Shown here: one piece after another, positions 26,913 through 36,297 of the stretch
How the letters are laid out: each line of letters opens with the position of its first letter
Position numbering within the stretch: the stretch's first letter is position 1
Assembly: GCA_963809795.1 (NCBI GenBank)
Contig: CAWELN010000002.1
Location: forward strand, 1 to 64,000
Direction of reading: 5' to 3'
Origin: DASUAS01 sp963809795
GTDB taxonomy: Bacteria > Actinomycetota > Acidimicrobiia > IMCC26256 > DASPTH01
Length of the DNA stretch: 64,000 bases
Notes under the pieces: model-generated
The model's database searches: none
Seen by the model: only the letters and a program-made list of their open reading frames with translations
Told to the model about the DNA's origin: nothing
Program-made: the position numbers and the translations under genes

Positions 26913-27891
26913 ATGACCGAGGTAGCGGACACCGGCTTGGACGCGGCCCTCGAGCAATACCGGCGGGAGCTCACCGCGCACTGCTACCGCATGCTCGGAT
27001 CCTCGTTCGAAGCCGAGGATGCGGTGCAGGAGACCATGGTGCGCGCCTGGCGCGGCTACGACAGCTTCGAGGGCCGATCGGCGCTCCGGTCGTGGCTGTA
27101 CCGCATCGCCACCAACGTGTGCCTCGACATGCTGAACGGGCGCAACCGTCGCGCCCGGCCGATGGACCTGGCGTCCCCATCCCCCGCCGACACACCGGTC
27201 GGTGCGACGCTGCCCGAGACCGAGTGGGTGCTGCCGGTGCCCGACGGGCGTGTGCTCTCGGCTGAGGGCGACCCCGCCGAGCTCGCCGAAGCCCGCGAGA
27301 CCATCCGCCTCGCCTTCATCGCCGCGCTCCAGCACCTTCCCCCGCGCCAGCGCGCGGTCCTGCTCCTGCGCGACGTCGTCCGCTGGAAGGCGACGGAGGT
27401 CGCCGAACTGCTCGACACCACCGACGCGTCGGTGAACAGCGCCCTCCAGCGCGCCCGCTGCCACGATCGCGGCGAGCAACATCTCCGACACCGATCCCGC
27501 GATGCCGATGGACGAGGAGCAACAGGAGCTGCTCAGCCGCTACGTCGACGCCTTCGAGCGCTACGACATGGATTCGCTCACCGCGCTGATCCACGAGGAC
27601 GCGACCCAGTCGATGCCGCCCTATGAGATGTGGTTGCGGGGCCGGGACGAGATCATCACCTTCTGGCAGGGCCAGGGCGCGGCGTGCGCGGACTCCCGCC
27701 TGCTCCCCACCGTGGCCAACGGCAAGCCTGCCTTCGGCCAGTACCGGAAGAGCACCACCGGTCCCGGGCACGACGCCTGGGCCCTGCAGGTGCTCGACTT
27801 CGTCGACGGCCGGCTGGTGGAGCTGAGCTGGTTCCTCGACACGGAGCGCCTGTTCCCCCTCTTCGGCCTGCCCAGCCACCTGGAGCCGTAG
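26913..27891 (+). CDS. ECF sigma factor with C-terminal SnoaL-like domain, TIGR02960/SigG type (frameshift near 27461)
   Basis: An ECF sigma factor of about 325 residues after repair. Region 2 ([21 protein letters not shown], then [16 protein letters not shown]) and region 4 ([33 protein letters not shown]) are followed by a SnoaL/NTF2-like domain ([47 protein letters not shown]). The linker segment WVLPVPDG matches the TIGR02960 subgroup, whose fused tail usually replaces an anti-sigma factor in control. At 27461 an extra T in CGCTGCC splits the gene; removing it gives [15 protein letters not shown] between the domains. I chose ATG 26913 because the sigma-2 domain begins soon after; an upstream ATG at 26829 adds an unlike extension. 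Confidence 0.85.
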
Positions 27892-27929
27892 CCGGGCTGG
27901 TTTAGGATCGGTCGCTCAGGGGGCTACCG

Positions 27930-28601
27930 ATGCCAGCGGCAACCGAAGACGAGACCAATCGAGCCAACGGGAACGGCTCCGGCGACGGGCCGCGCCGGTC
28001 ATCGTTGGTGCAGGAACGATCACGGCGCACCCGCCAGGAGCTGGTGAACGCCGCGGTCAAGCTGTGGAGCGAACGCGGGTTCGAGAACGGCGTCGAGACC
28101 ACCACGGTGGAGGAGATCGCCCGCGCCGCCGGCGTCACCAAAGGCACCTTCTACTTCCACTTCGCGCACAAGGAAGACGTGCTGCTCGAGATGAGCAACA
28201 CCGCCGGCGACGCGGCCATGGAGGCGGCGACCGTCTCGGCGGCGGCGGGCGACCCGATCGACGTCGTCGTCCAGGACGCGTTCGCGGAGATGGCGCGACG
28301 CACCGAGCGCATGCCCCGTGCCGCGATCGCCCGGACCCTCCGTGAGTTCTACAAGCACCCGACGAGAAGTCGCGAGCACAGCGCGACGCGGCAGGTGTTT
28401 CCCGGCCTGCTCGAAGCTGCTCAAGAACGCGGCGAGCTCCCGCCCGACGCCGACACCCTCGACATCGCCGACATGCTCAACGCGCTCATGATCACGGCGG
28501 TCGAGGGCTGGGTCCACGGCGTCTATCCGAAGTTGGCCCCTGAGCTCGCGTATCGCGTGCGGGTGCTGTTCGCCGGGATCCGATCGGTGCACGCGTCGTG
28601 A
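27930..28601 (+). CDS. TetR-family transcriptional regulator
   Basis: A 223-residue one-component repressor. The helix-turn-helix is at about residues 35-80: TRQELVNAAVKLWSERGF, then TTVEEIARAAGVTKGTFYFHF, a near-consensus TetR recognition helix, followed by KEDVLLEM. The N-terminus is a Gly/Asn-rich polar extension. The C-terminal ligand domain has no identifiable ligand signature. It is located 22 nt ahead of the tandem DUF2889 genes, which it may control, and is also near fatty-acid-type catabolic genes. Confidence 0.9.
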   Translation: MPAATEDETNRANGNGSGDGPRRSSLVQERSRRTRQELVNAAVKLWSERGFENGVETTTVEEIARAAGVTKGTFYFHFAHKEDVLLEMSNTAGDAAMEAATVSAAAGDPIDVVVQDAFAEMARRTERMPRAAIARTLREFYKHPTRSREHSATRQVFPGLLEAAQERGELPPDADTLDIADMLNALMITAVEGWVHGVYPKLAPELAYRVRVLFAGIRSVHAS

Positions 28602-28622
28602 CGTCGACGCTCCGTTCCTGAC

Positions 28623-29666
28623 GTGCCCCGGCTCCCGCTCGATCCGCGGCACGGGACACGCGACCCGACCACCCACACCCCCGACCGCGTGCCGGGATCG
28701 ATCCGCCGCACGACGAGCATCGACATGCTCCGGCCCGGCGGCGTCGACGGCGAGCTCGTGCTGATCGGGATAGGTCGCGACCTCGTGACCTCCCTCGACG
28801 GTGACACCGCGGTGGTCGACGCCGGGGCGTTCGAGGCGACGGTCGACTACGCAAACGCGCAGCGGGTCGTCGCCCTCGCCAGCACGCCGGCGGTCGCCGG
28901 GCTCGACCGGCTGGTCGGCCGATCGGCGTCCACCGGCTTTCGCGCCGCACTCAACGAGGTCGTCGCCGGCCAGGACCTGGTGGGCCGGCCGGTCTACCAA
29001 CTGCTCGACGACCTCCCCGTGGCCACCCTCATCTCGGGCTACTCGCCCCAGCAGGCGATGGCGGCGCGGGGTTCCGGGCGCGACGCGCCCGGGCGCACGA
29101 TGCCGCGGCGCGCGCCGGAAGGGCTCGAGCTCATCCAGCAGGCCGATCTGTGCGCGGGATGGAAGGCGGGCGGCACGATCATGCTCGGGATGGCGGCAGG
29201 CGTACCGCCGGTGGTGACGGGGCCCGACGCGCCCGCGCTCGACCGGGCCGACGATCCGTGGGCGTGGCACGAGGTGCCCGGCGCGCTGCCTGCGCTCGGC
29301 ATGCGACGGCGACGACGCATCGACGTCGTGCCCGCGCCCGACGACGCCACGGTGCTCGTCGACGCCCACTTCCGCGACAGCCACATGGACGACGAGGGTA
29401 CGGAAACCGTCGTCCACGAGTACGTCATCGGCCTGGTCCTCGACGGCCGCGACCTCCGGGTGGTCGACTCGAGCGCAACCCCACGGGTGCTGCCGTGGTT
29501 CGAATGCCCCGAGGCCGCGGGCAGCGCCGAGCGGCTCGTGGGCCGCCCGCTCGACGGGTTGCGGGCCAGCGTGCGCGCCGAGTTCCTGGGCACCAGCACC
29601 TGCACCCACCTCAACGACGCCTTGCGCGCCTTCGAGGACGTTCCTGCCTTGGTGCGCCACCTGTGA
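28623..29666 (+). CDS. DUF2889-domain protein, copy 1
   Basis: A 347-residue soluble protein of unknown function. The C-terminal third carries the DUF2889 pattern: MRRRRRIDVVP, DAHFRDSHMD, VVHEYVIGLVLDG, VLPWFECPEAAGSAERLVG and a terminal CTHLNDALRAF with paired Cys/His residues. The N-terminus repeats a similar layout to the next gene (VPGSIRRTTSIDM). The middle holds a GRPVYQLLDDLP element. GTG 28623 starts the gene 22 nt after the TetR gene, and the stop overlaps copy 2 as GTGA. In other bacteria this domain often sits near aromatic or lipid catabolism genes, which fits the next CoA-transferase, but no activity is known. Confidence 0.75.
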   Translation: MPRLPLDPRHGTRDPTTHTPDRVPGSIRRTTSIDMLRPGGVDGELVLIGIGRDLVTSLDGDTAVVDAGAFEATVDYANAQRVVALASTPAVAGLDRLVGRSASTGFRAALNEVVAGQDLVGRPVYQLLDDLPVATLISGYSPQQAMAARGSGRDAPGRTMPRRAPEGLELIQQADLCAGWKAGGTIMLGMAAGVPPVVTGPDAPALDRADDPWAWHEVPGALPALGMRRRRRIDVVPAPDDATVLVDAHFRDSHMDDEGTETVVHEYVIGLVLDGRDLRVVDSSATPRVLPWFECPEAAGSAERLVGRPLDGLRASVRAEFLGTSTCTHLNDALRAFEDVPALVRHL

Positions 29667-30697
29667 AGCGCGATCCGGCGGCGACTGCGGGCCCCAGTGT
29701 CTCGACACCGGTGCGGGTCCCCGGTTCGGCCCGCCGGACCACCAGCATCGAGATGGACACCCGCGACGGCCTCGTGCTCGCCGGGCGCGCCCGCGACCTG
29801 GTGACGCCGACGCGGGGTGACGCGGTGGTCGTCGACGAGGCTTGGTTCCGGGCGCGGGTCGGCGACTACCTCGGCGGCCAGATCATCGAGGCGTTCACCG
29901 CGTCACCCACGATCGACGGACTCGAAGGGCTCGTGGGGCGCAGCGCGTCGCGCGGTTTCCGCCGCGAGCTGCAGCGCCTCGCCGACGAGCAGGGCATGGT
30001 CGGGCGCCCGATCTTCCAGCTCCTCGACGACATCCCCGGCACCGCGCTCGTGTCGGGGTACGCGCCGGAGCTCGAACGGCGCGACACCGGCGTGGCGGCG
30101 CCACCGCGTCCGCTCCCCGCCGAGGGCGCTCCCCCACACCTGCTGGCCCTCACCGGGGTGTGCGCGGGCTGGCAGGAAGGCGGCGCGATCGTGGCCAACG
30201 TGCTCGAGGTCGGGCACGTTCCGATCGCGGTGGGTCCGGAGGCGCCGGCGCTCGACCGGCCCGACGACCCCATCGCGTGGCACGACCTCCCCGACCCGAT
30301 CCCGCCGCACGGCATGCGCCGGCGGCGGCGCATCGACGTCGTCCCTCCCGCGTCGCCGCACGAGGGCCTTCTGGCGGTCGACGCCATGTTCCGCGACAGC
30401 TACGTCACCGCCGGCGGCGTCGAGACCGTCGTGCACGAGTACACGTTCACCGCCGACGTCGACCCCGTCACCCGCGTCGTCCTGCGCGCCGAGGCGATCG
30501 CCCGCGCCCTGCCGTTCGCGCAGTGCCCGGAGGCCGCGGGCAGCGCGACCCGACTCGTCGGCGAGGGCCTCGACGATCTCCGCGCCCGCATCCGGGCCGA
30601 GTTCGTCGGCGCCACGACGTGCACGCACCTCAACGACATGCTCCGGGCCTTCGCCGACGTCGGCGTGCTCGCCGCCCGCGCCGGTGTGCCGTCCTGA
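29663..30697 (+). CDS. DUF2889-domain protein, copy 2
   Basis: A 344-residue paralogue of the preceding protein, aligned along its whole length: VPGSARRTTSIEMD at the N-terminus, VGRPIFQLLDDIPG in the middle, and MRRRRRIDVVPP, VVHEYTFTADVD, ALPFAQCPEAAGSATRLVG and CTHLNDMLRAF at the end. The two copies differ at many positions, so the duplication is old. GTG 29663 overlaps the stop of copy 1. The translationally coupled pair suggests a heteromeric or paired function. The activity is unknown. Confidence 0.75.
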   Translation: MKRDPAATAGPSVSTPVRVPGSARRTTSIEMDTRDGLVLAGRARDLVTPTRGDAVVVDEAWFRARVGDYLGGQIIEAFTASPTIDGLEGLVGRSASRGFRRELQRLADEQGMVGRPIFQLLDDIPGTALVSGYAPELERRDTGVAAPPRPLPAEGAPPHLLALTGVCAGWQEGGAIVANVLEVGHVPIAVGPEAPALDRPDDPIAWHDLPDPIPPHGMRRRRRIDVVPPASPHEGLLAVDAMFRDSYVTAGGVETVVHEYTFTADVDPVTRVVLRAEAIARALPFAQCPEAAGSATRLVGEGLDDLRARIRAEFVGATTCTHLNDMLRAFADVGVLAARAGVPS

Positions 30698-30737
30698 CCG
30701 TGCGGGGTAACGTCGCTGGTTCGACACGGGGGTGTGC

Positions 30738-33192
30738 ATGAGCGGTCCATTGGCGGGTCTGTGTGTCGTCGACCTCTCCAACACGTTGACGAGCGCGCAC
30801 GTGAGCGGCTTCCTCGCTGACTTCGGCGCCGACGTGATCGACGTCGAACCGCCCGGTGGCAGCCCGTTGCGCACGCAACCCGCCTTCCCGTTCTGGGGAC
30901 GCGGCAAGCAGAGCATCGTGCTCGACTTCCACGACGCCGACGACCTGCGCGTCGCCCGCGACCTCGCGAGCGGCGCCGACGTCGTGGTCGAGACGTTCCG
31001 GCCCGGGGTCGTGGAGCGCCTCGGGTTGGGCTACGACGACCTCGCGCCCGACAACCCGGGCCTGGTCTACGCGTCGGTCACTGCGTTCGGCCGCACCGGT
31101 CCCCTCGCGGGCGTGAAGGGCTACGAAGGGCTCGTGATGGCGCGCCTCGCCGGCCACGCCGCCATGGGCGTGATCGCGGAGCGTCCCGGACCGGCGTTCT
31201 GCGGCGCGCCGTACACCGCGTGGAGCGGCGCCCAGACCGCGCTCCACGGCATCCTCGCCGCCCTCTACGAGCGCGAGCACAGCGGCCGCGGGCAGCGCAT
31301 CGACACGACGCTGGTCCAGGGCTTCGCCGCCCACGACACCTGGAACGCGATCATCCGCCACATCGCCCTCCAGTACCCGGAGGCGTTCACCCAGGCCGCG
31401 CTGGCCGACGAGAACGCCTCGGTGCCCAACAACCCGCTGTTCTTCCGCTTGCTGGTCGCGCTGTCGGCCGACGGTCGCTGGATGCAGTTCTCGCAGACCA
31501 CACCCCGGCTGTTCTCCGCGTTCATGCGGGCGCTCGAGCTCGACTGGATGTTCGACGATCCCCACTGGTCGTCGGTCCCCGACTTCGACGACATCCAGCA
31601 GCGCAACGAGTACTTCGAGCGCATGCTGGCCGCAGTCCGCGCCAAGACCACCGCCGAGTGGCAGGAGGTGTTCGACCGCGAGCCCGACGTGTGGGCCGAG
31701 ATCTTCCGCCACGGGAGCGAGCTCCTCGCGCACCCCCAGATGCTGCACGACCGATCGGTCGTGACCGTCGCCGATACCGAGCGCGGCGCGGTGGTGCAAC
31801 CGGGCCCGATGGTCCACATGAGCGCGACCCCCGCGGTGCTGGAGCGGTCGGCGGCGACGCTCGACCAGCACGGCGCGACCTTGCGTTCGTCGTCCCGTCC
31901 GCCCGCACCCGCGACCTCTGCACCGTCTCCGCCCTCGAAGCCGGCCGACGACGCGCCGCCGCTCGCCGGCGTCACCGTGATCGAGATGGGCACGTACTAC
32001 GCGGCGCCCTACGGCGCGACCTTGCTCACCGACCTCGGCGCGCGCGTCATCAAGATCGAGCAGCTCGACGGCGACCCCATCCGCCACATCATCCCGTTCC
32101 CCGAGGCCGGCGCGGTGAAGGTGCTGCAGGGCAAGGAAACCGTCGCCGCCGACATCCACACCGACGCCGGCCGCGAGATCGTGCGGGAGCTCGTCCGCCA
32201 CGCCGACGCGGTGCTGGTGTCGTTCCGCGCCGGGGTGGTCGAGCGCCTCGGGCTCGACCCCGCGTCGCTGTTGGCGGTGAACCCCGACCTCGTCTACCTC
32301 AGCGCACCGGGCTACGGCGTCGACGGGCCGTGCGGCCACTGCCCCGCGTTCGCGCCCACCATCGGCGCCGGCTCCGGTCTCGCCATGCGCAACATCGGCG
32401 AGTCCGCCGCGCAGGGACCCGACCTCGACGGTCGAGGTGGTGAAGCCGACCGCGCTCCGGGTCGCGTCGGCGGCCATGGGCGTCGGTCACGCCGACGGCT
32501 TCTCCGCGCTCGGCGTCGCGTCCGCGCTGCTGCTCGGCCTGCTCGCACGGGAGCGCGGCGCGCCGGGACAGGCGCTGCAGACGTCGATGCTCCTCTCGAT
32601 GGCGCACGTGCTCGTGGAGGACATGGTCGAGTACGACGACCGCCCGGCGCGGCTCATGACCGACCCGGGGCTGCACGGGCTCTCGGCGCGCTACCGCCTG
32701 TACGAGACCGCCGACGGCTGGGTCTTCCTCGCCGCACCCGCACCGTCGGAGTGGGACGCCCTGGTGTCGGCGCTGGCGCCCTTCGTCGACCTCGCGGCCG
32801 ACCCGCGCTTCACCGACGAGGACGCCCGCCGTGCCCACGACGACGAGCTCGCCGATCTCCTGGCGGGGATGTTCCGCAAGCAGCCGGCCGGCGACTGGGA
32901 GAACGAGCTCTGCGCAGTCGACGTCGGTTGTCTCGCGGTGCGCAACGGCGCGCCGGACGCGCAGCTGTTCGCCGACGGCGGCCTCGGGCGCCAGAACGGC
33001 TGGGTCACCGACGTCGAGCACCCGACCATCGGCACCCACCCGCGGCTGATGCCCCTGGTCGAGTTCTCGCGCTCGTCGACGGTGGTGAAGCCGAGCTCGC
33101 TGCTCGGCGCGCACACCGACTCGGTGCTCGGCGAGCTCGGCTACGACCCCGATCGCATCACGGCGCTGCGTGAAGCGGGCGTGATCCTCTAG
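30738..33192 (+). CDS. Two-domain family III CoA-transferase (CaiB/BaiF), frameshift near 32430
   Basis: A tandem CoA-transferase of about 817 residues that would move CoA between acyl groups. Domain 1 (about 1-390) begins PLAGLCVVDLSNTLTSAHVS and includes the expected catalytic Asp189 in GQRIDTTLVQG. Domain 2 begins at about residue 410 (PLAGVTVIEMGTYYAAPYGA) and includes GQALQTSMLL, where the Asp position reads Gln. After an Ala/Pro linker the domains look like a head-to-tail fusion. At about 32430 the frame moves by +1 (VVKPTALRVASAAMG continues in the new frame), consistent with one inserted base. I chose ATG 30738, with GGGGGTG just upstream; GTG 30732 is the alternative. Confidence 0.85.
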
Positions 33193-33207
33193 CACCACCA
33201 CCCTCGC

Positions 33208-33228
33208 GGCGCCCCTAGATTGGGCGCC
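33208..33228. promoter_or_regulatory. Perfect 7-bp inverted repeat between CoA-transferase and P450 genes
   Basis: GGCGCCC at 33208-33214 and GGGCGCC at 33222-33228 flank a 7-nt spacer, 21 nt before the P450 start. There is no T-tract. It could be a weak terminator or attenuator of the upstream gene, or an operator for the P450 gene. Confidence 0.45.
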
Positions 33229-33248
33229 GACGACGAGCAGGAGCACCC

Positions 33249-34466
33249 ATGGAAGCCACCACCGACGCGGGCGGCTACGGCCCCGGCGTCAACGTGTTCG
33301 ATCTCGACCCGGAGACCAGCCGGCACCCGCAGGAGATGTACCGCGCGTTGCGCGACATCGCTCCGGTGCTCTCGCTCGACGGCACCGGCCACATGCTCAC
33401 CACCCGGGAGGCGGCGCAGGAGTGCTTCCGCCGGCCCGAGGTGTTCTCGTCCGCGGCGACACAGGCCACCCTCGCGATGGGCACGGTGCGGCCGCTCATC
33501 CCGCTGCAGATCGACCCGCCCGACCACGTGAAGTACCGGAAGATCCTCGACCCGCTCTTCGCGCCGCGTCACATGGCCGCGCTCGAGACGCCGGTCGCCG
33601 CGCTCGTGCACGAGCTGATCGACACCTTCGTCGAGCGCGGGGAGTGCGACTTCTCGACCGAGTTCTCGGTGCCGCTGCCATCGCAGGTGTTCCTGACCCT
33701 GCTCGGGCTACCGCTCTCGGACCTGCCGACGTTCCTGACGATGAAGGACGGCGTGATCCGGCCCGACCACATCGTGGGCGAGAGCCGCGATCACCCCGAC
33801 ACCATCGCCTACCAGAACGAGATCGGCACGTCGATCTACGCGTACTTCAACAATGTGCTCGACGAGCGCGAGGTCGAGCGGCGCGACGATCTGCTCAGCC
33901 GCTTCCTCGACGCCGAGGTCGACGGCCACCAGCTCACCCGCGACGACATCCTCGACGTCTGCTTCCTCTTCCTCATCGCCGGGCTCGACACTGTGAGCGC
34001 GTCGCTCGACTGCTTCTTCGGCTACCTCTGCGAGCACCCCGACCAGCGCCGGCAGCTGGCTGCCGACCCGTCGCTGGTGCCGTCGGCCGTGGAGGAGCTG
34101 CTGCGCTGGGAGACGCCCGTCGGCGGCATCGCCCGCGTGGCGACCGAGGACGCCGAGATCCTCGGGTGCCCGATCAAGAAGGGCGACATGGTCAGCATCA
34201 GCCTCGGCTCGATCGACACCGACGAGGCCGCCCTCCCCGACGCGTACGACGTGCGCTTCGACCGCGAGGTGAACCCGCACAACGCGTTCGGCGGCGGCGT
34301 GCACCGTTGCCTGGGTTCGCACCTCGCCCGGCTCGAGCTGCGTGTCGCGCTCCGCGAATGGCACACCCGCATCCCCGAGTACTCGGTGAAGCCCGGACAC
34401 GAGCTCGTCTACACGCCGGCGATCCGCTCGCTCGACACCTTCCCGATGGTGTTCACCGCCCGCTGA
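33249..34466 (+). CDS. Cytochrome P450
   Basis: A soluble actinobacterial P450 of 405 residues that hydroxylates an unknown lipophilic substrate with ferredoxin-fed electrons. The I-helix oxygen motif is FLIAGLDTVSAS, the K-helix E-x2-R is EELLRWETP, and the heme loop FGGGVHRCLGSHLAR places the axial ligand at Cys354. ATG 33249 follows GCAGGAGC. The preceding gene is a CoA-transferase and the later genes are hydrolases and thiolases, so it probably belongs to a degradative pathway (for example terpenoid or sterol-like compounds). No ferredoxin gene is visible nearby. Confidence 0.95.
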   Translation: MEATTDAGGYGPGVNVFDLDPETSRHPQEMYRALRDIAPVLSLDGTGHMLTTREAAQECFRRPEVFSSAATQATLAMGTVRPLIPLQIDPPDHVKYRKILDPLFAPRHMAALETPVAALVHELIDTFVERGECDFSTEFSVPLPSQVFLTLLGLPLSDLPTFLTMKDGVIRPDHIVGESRDHPDTIAYQNEIGTSIYAYFNNVLDEREVERRDDLLSRFLDAEVDGHQLTRDDILDVCFLFLIAGLDTVSASLDCFFGYLCEHPDQRRQLAADPSLVPSAVEELLRWETPVGGIARVATEDAEILGCPIKKGDMVSISLGSIDTDEAALPDAYDVRFDREVNPHNAFGGGVHRCLGSHLARLELRVALREWHTRIPEYSVKPGHELVYTPAIRSLDTFPMVFTAR

Positions 34467-34483
34467 GCTTCGGCGGTGCCCGA

Positions 34484-34885
34484 CTAGCGGGGCTCGACGA
34501 CGCGGGGCAGGAGGTCACCGCGGGTCGCGGCGGGGGGTGCCTCGACCGCGTCGCCCCGGTACTCGTGCACCGCGCGCTGCGCGGACGCCGCGAGGTCCTC
34601 GAGCCGCACCACGGTGCGCTGCTGCTCCGGCGTGAGCCGACTCAGGTCCAGCTCCCCGACGAGCAGGTCGACCGCGTCGAGGATCCGGGCGAGCTGGAGC
34701 CCGTAGCTGCCCACCTCGCCGAGCACGTGCTGCTCGACGTCGGCGTCGCCGGCGTTCCAGTTGATGGTGACGAAGTGCTCGAACCAACTCGTCACCGGGC
34801 GGTAGTCCCAGCTCCGGAGGAAGTTGGTGAACGGAGCGAACAGGGTCTCGACCAGGTTCGCCTGGGGGGCGGGCGTCACGGCCAC
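34484..34885 (-). CDS. Hypothetical protein, 133 aa
   Basis: An unrecognised soluble protein. It starts at GTG 34885, chosen because a perfect AGGAGG lies 6 nt upstream (34892-34897); longer in-frame starts at ATG 34903 or 34933 exist. Visible features are an aromatic-rich N-terminal part (FAPFTNFLRSWDYRPVTSWF) and an amphipathic helical middle (GLQLARILDAVDLLVGELDL, TPEQQRTVVRLEDLAASAQ). It is convergent with the P450 gene and divergent from the amidohydrolase gene, sharing a 133-bp promoter region with the latter. Confidence 0.65.
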   Translation of the reverse strand: MAVTPAPQANLVETLFAPFTNFLRSWDYRPVTSWFEHFVTINWNAGDADVEQHVLGEVGSYGLQLARILDAVDLLVGELDLSRLTPEQQRTVVRLEDLAASAQRAVHEYRGDAVEAPPAATRGDLLPRVVEPR

Positions 34886-34980
34886 GGGCAGCCTCCTGAG
34901 CATCGACGGGCGTGCGAAGTCCGCACCAGTCAAGCGCTCCGCTCCACCGGTGTGCCTCGCCGGCCGCCGGTCGGTAGAGT

Positions 34981-34999
34981 TTTTGGTCTACGTCCAAAA
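34981..34999. promoter_or_regulatory. Palindromic operator candidate upstream of the amidohydrolase
   Basis: The sequence TTTTGGTCTACGTCCAAAA has 6-bp perfect outer arms (TTTTGG/CCAAAA) plus one further symmetric pair, 20 nt before the ATG at 35019. It is an AT-rich island in GC-rich DNA between divergent genes. Its size and symmetry suit a TetR-type dimer, which is inference. Confidence 0.5.
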
Positions 35000-35018
35000 C
35001 GCACCGAGAGGAAACGCC

Positions 35019-36284
35019 ATGCAGATGGACGACATGATCCTGGTCAGCATCGACGACCACATGGTCGAGCCGCCCGACATGTACAAGAACCACCTGCCGG
35101 CGAAGTGGTTGGACCAGGCGCCGAAGATCGTCCGCAACGAGCAGGGCGTCGACGAGTGGACGTTCCAGGGCGAGAGCACCGCGACACCCTTCGGCATGGC
35201 CGCGACCGTGGGCTGGCCGCGCGAGGAGTGGGGCTTCAACCCCGGTTCGTTCACCGAGCTGCGCCCCGGATGTTGGGACATCCACGAGCGGGTGCGCGAC
35301 ATGAACGTCAATGGCGTGCTGGCGTCGATGTGCTTCCCGACCATGGCGGGCTTCAACGCCCGCACGTTCACCGAGGCCGGCGACAAGGAGCTGTCGCTGG
35401 TCATGCTCCAGGCGTACAACGACTGGGTCCTCGACGAGTGGTGCGCCGAGTACCCGGGTCGCTTCATCCCGCTCGGCATCGTCCCGATGTGGGACATCGA
35501 CCTCGCGGTGGCGGAGGTCCGGCGGATCGGCAAGAAGGGCTGCCGGTCGGTCAGCTTCCTCGAAGCACCCCACGCCCAGGGCTTCCCGAGCTTCCTGTCG
35601 GGCCACTGGGACCCGATGCTGCAGGCGATGTGCGACGAGAACATGGTGCTGTCGCTCCACATCGGCGCCGGCTTCGACCTCATCCAGAAGGCGCCGGAAG
35701 CGCCGATCGACCACCTCATCGTCCTCACGGCCCAGATCTCGGTGCTGGTCGCGCAGGACCTGCTCTTCGGGCCCACGTTGCGCCGCTTCCCCGACCTCAA
35801 GGTCGCGCTCTCGGAGGGCGGCATCGGGTGGATCCCGTTCTACCTCGACCGCGCCGACCGCCACTTCCAGAACCAGGCGTGGCTCGACAACGACTTCGGC
35901 GGCAAGCTGCCGTCCGACGTGTTCCGCGACCACATCCTCGCCTGCTACATCACCGACCCGTCGGGCCTCGAGCTGCGCCACCGCATCGGGATCGACATCA
36001 TCGCCTGGGAGTGCGACTACCCCCACACCGACACGACGTGGCCGGAGTCGCCCGAGTTCGCCTGGAAGGAGTTCCAGGACAGCGGGTGCACCGACGAGGA
36101 GATCCACAAGATCACCTGGGAGAACTCCTGCCGCTTCTTCGACTGGGACCCGTTCGCGCACACGCCCAAGGAGCAGGCGACCGTGGGTGCCCTGCGGGCG
36201 TTGGCCCGGGACGTCGACACCACGCGCATGTCGCGCGAGGAGTGGCGCAAGCGCAACGAGGCAGCTGGGATCGGCACCTTCTGA
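35019..36284 (+). CDS. Amidohydrolase-2 family metal-dependent hydrolase/decarboxylase
   Basis: A TIM-barrel protein of 421 residues in the amidohydrolase-related family that includes aromatic and vinylogous-acid decarboxylases and hydrolases. The N-terminal metal motif reads SIDDHMVEPPDMY, where D-x-H replaces the H-x-H of many members. LSLHIGAGFD holds a conserved His, and the C-terminal ECDYPHTDTTWP supplies the distal Asp and His. ATG 35019 follows GAGAGGA. The protein is longer than most members (about 300-350). The adjoining lipase-like gene 13 nt downstream is probably co-transcribed. The substrate is unknown. A second, divergent amidohydrolase is encoded at 51124. Confidence 0.85.
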   Translation: MQMDDMILVSIDDHMVEPPDMYKNHLPAKWLDQAPKIVRNEQGVDEWTFQGESTATPFGMAATVGWPREEWGFNPGSFTELRPGCWDIHERVRDMNVNGVLASMCFPTMAGFNARTFTEAGDKELSLVMLQAYNDWVLDEWCAEYPGRFIPLGIVPMWDIDLAVAEVRRIGKKGCRSVSFLEAPHAQGFPSFLSGHWDPMLQAMCDENMVLSLHIGAGFDLIQKAPEAPIDHLIVLTAQISVLVAQDLLFGPTLRRFPDLKVALSEGGIGWIPFYLDRADRHFQNQAWLDNDFGGKLPSDVFRDHILACYITDPSGLELRHRIGIDIIAWECDYPHTDTTWPESPEFAWKEFQDSGCTDEEIHKITWENSCRFFDWDPFAHTPKEQATVGALRALARDVDTTRMSREEWRKRNEAAGIGTF

Positions 36285-36297
36285 CGCGGCGCCGGCC

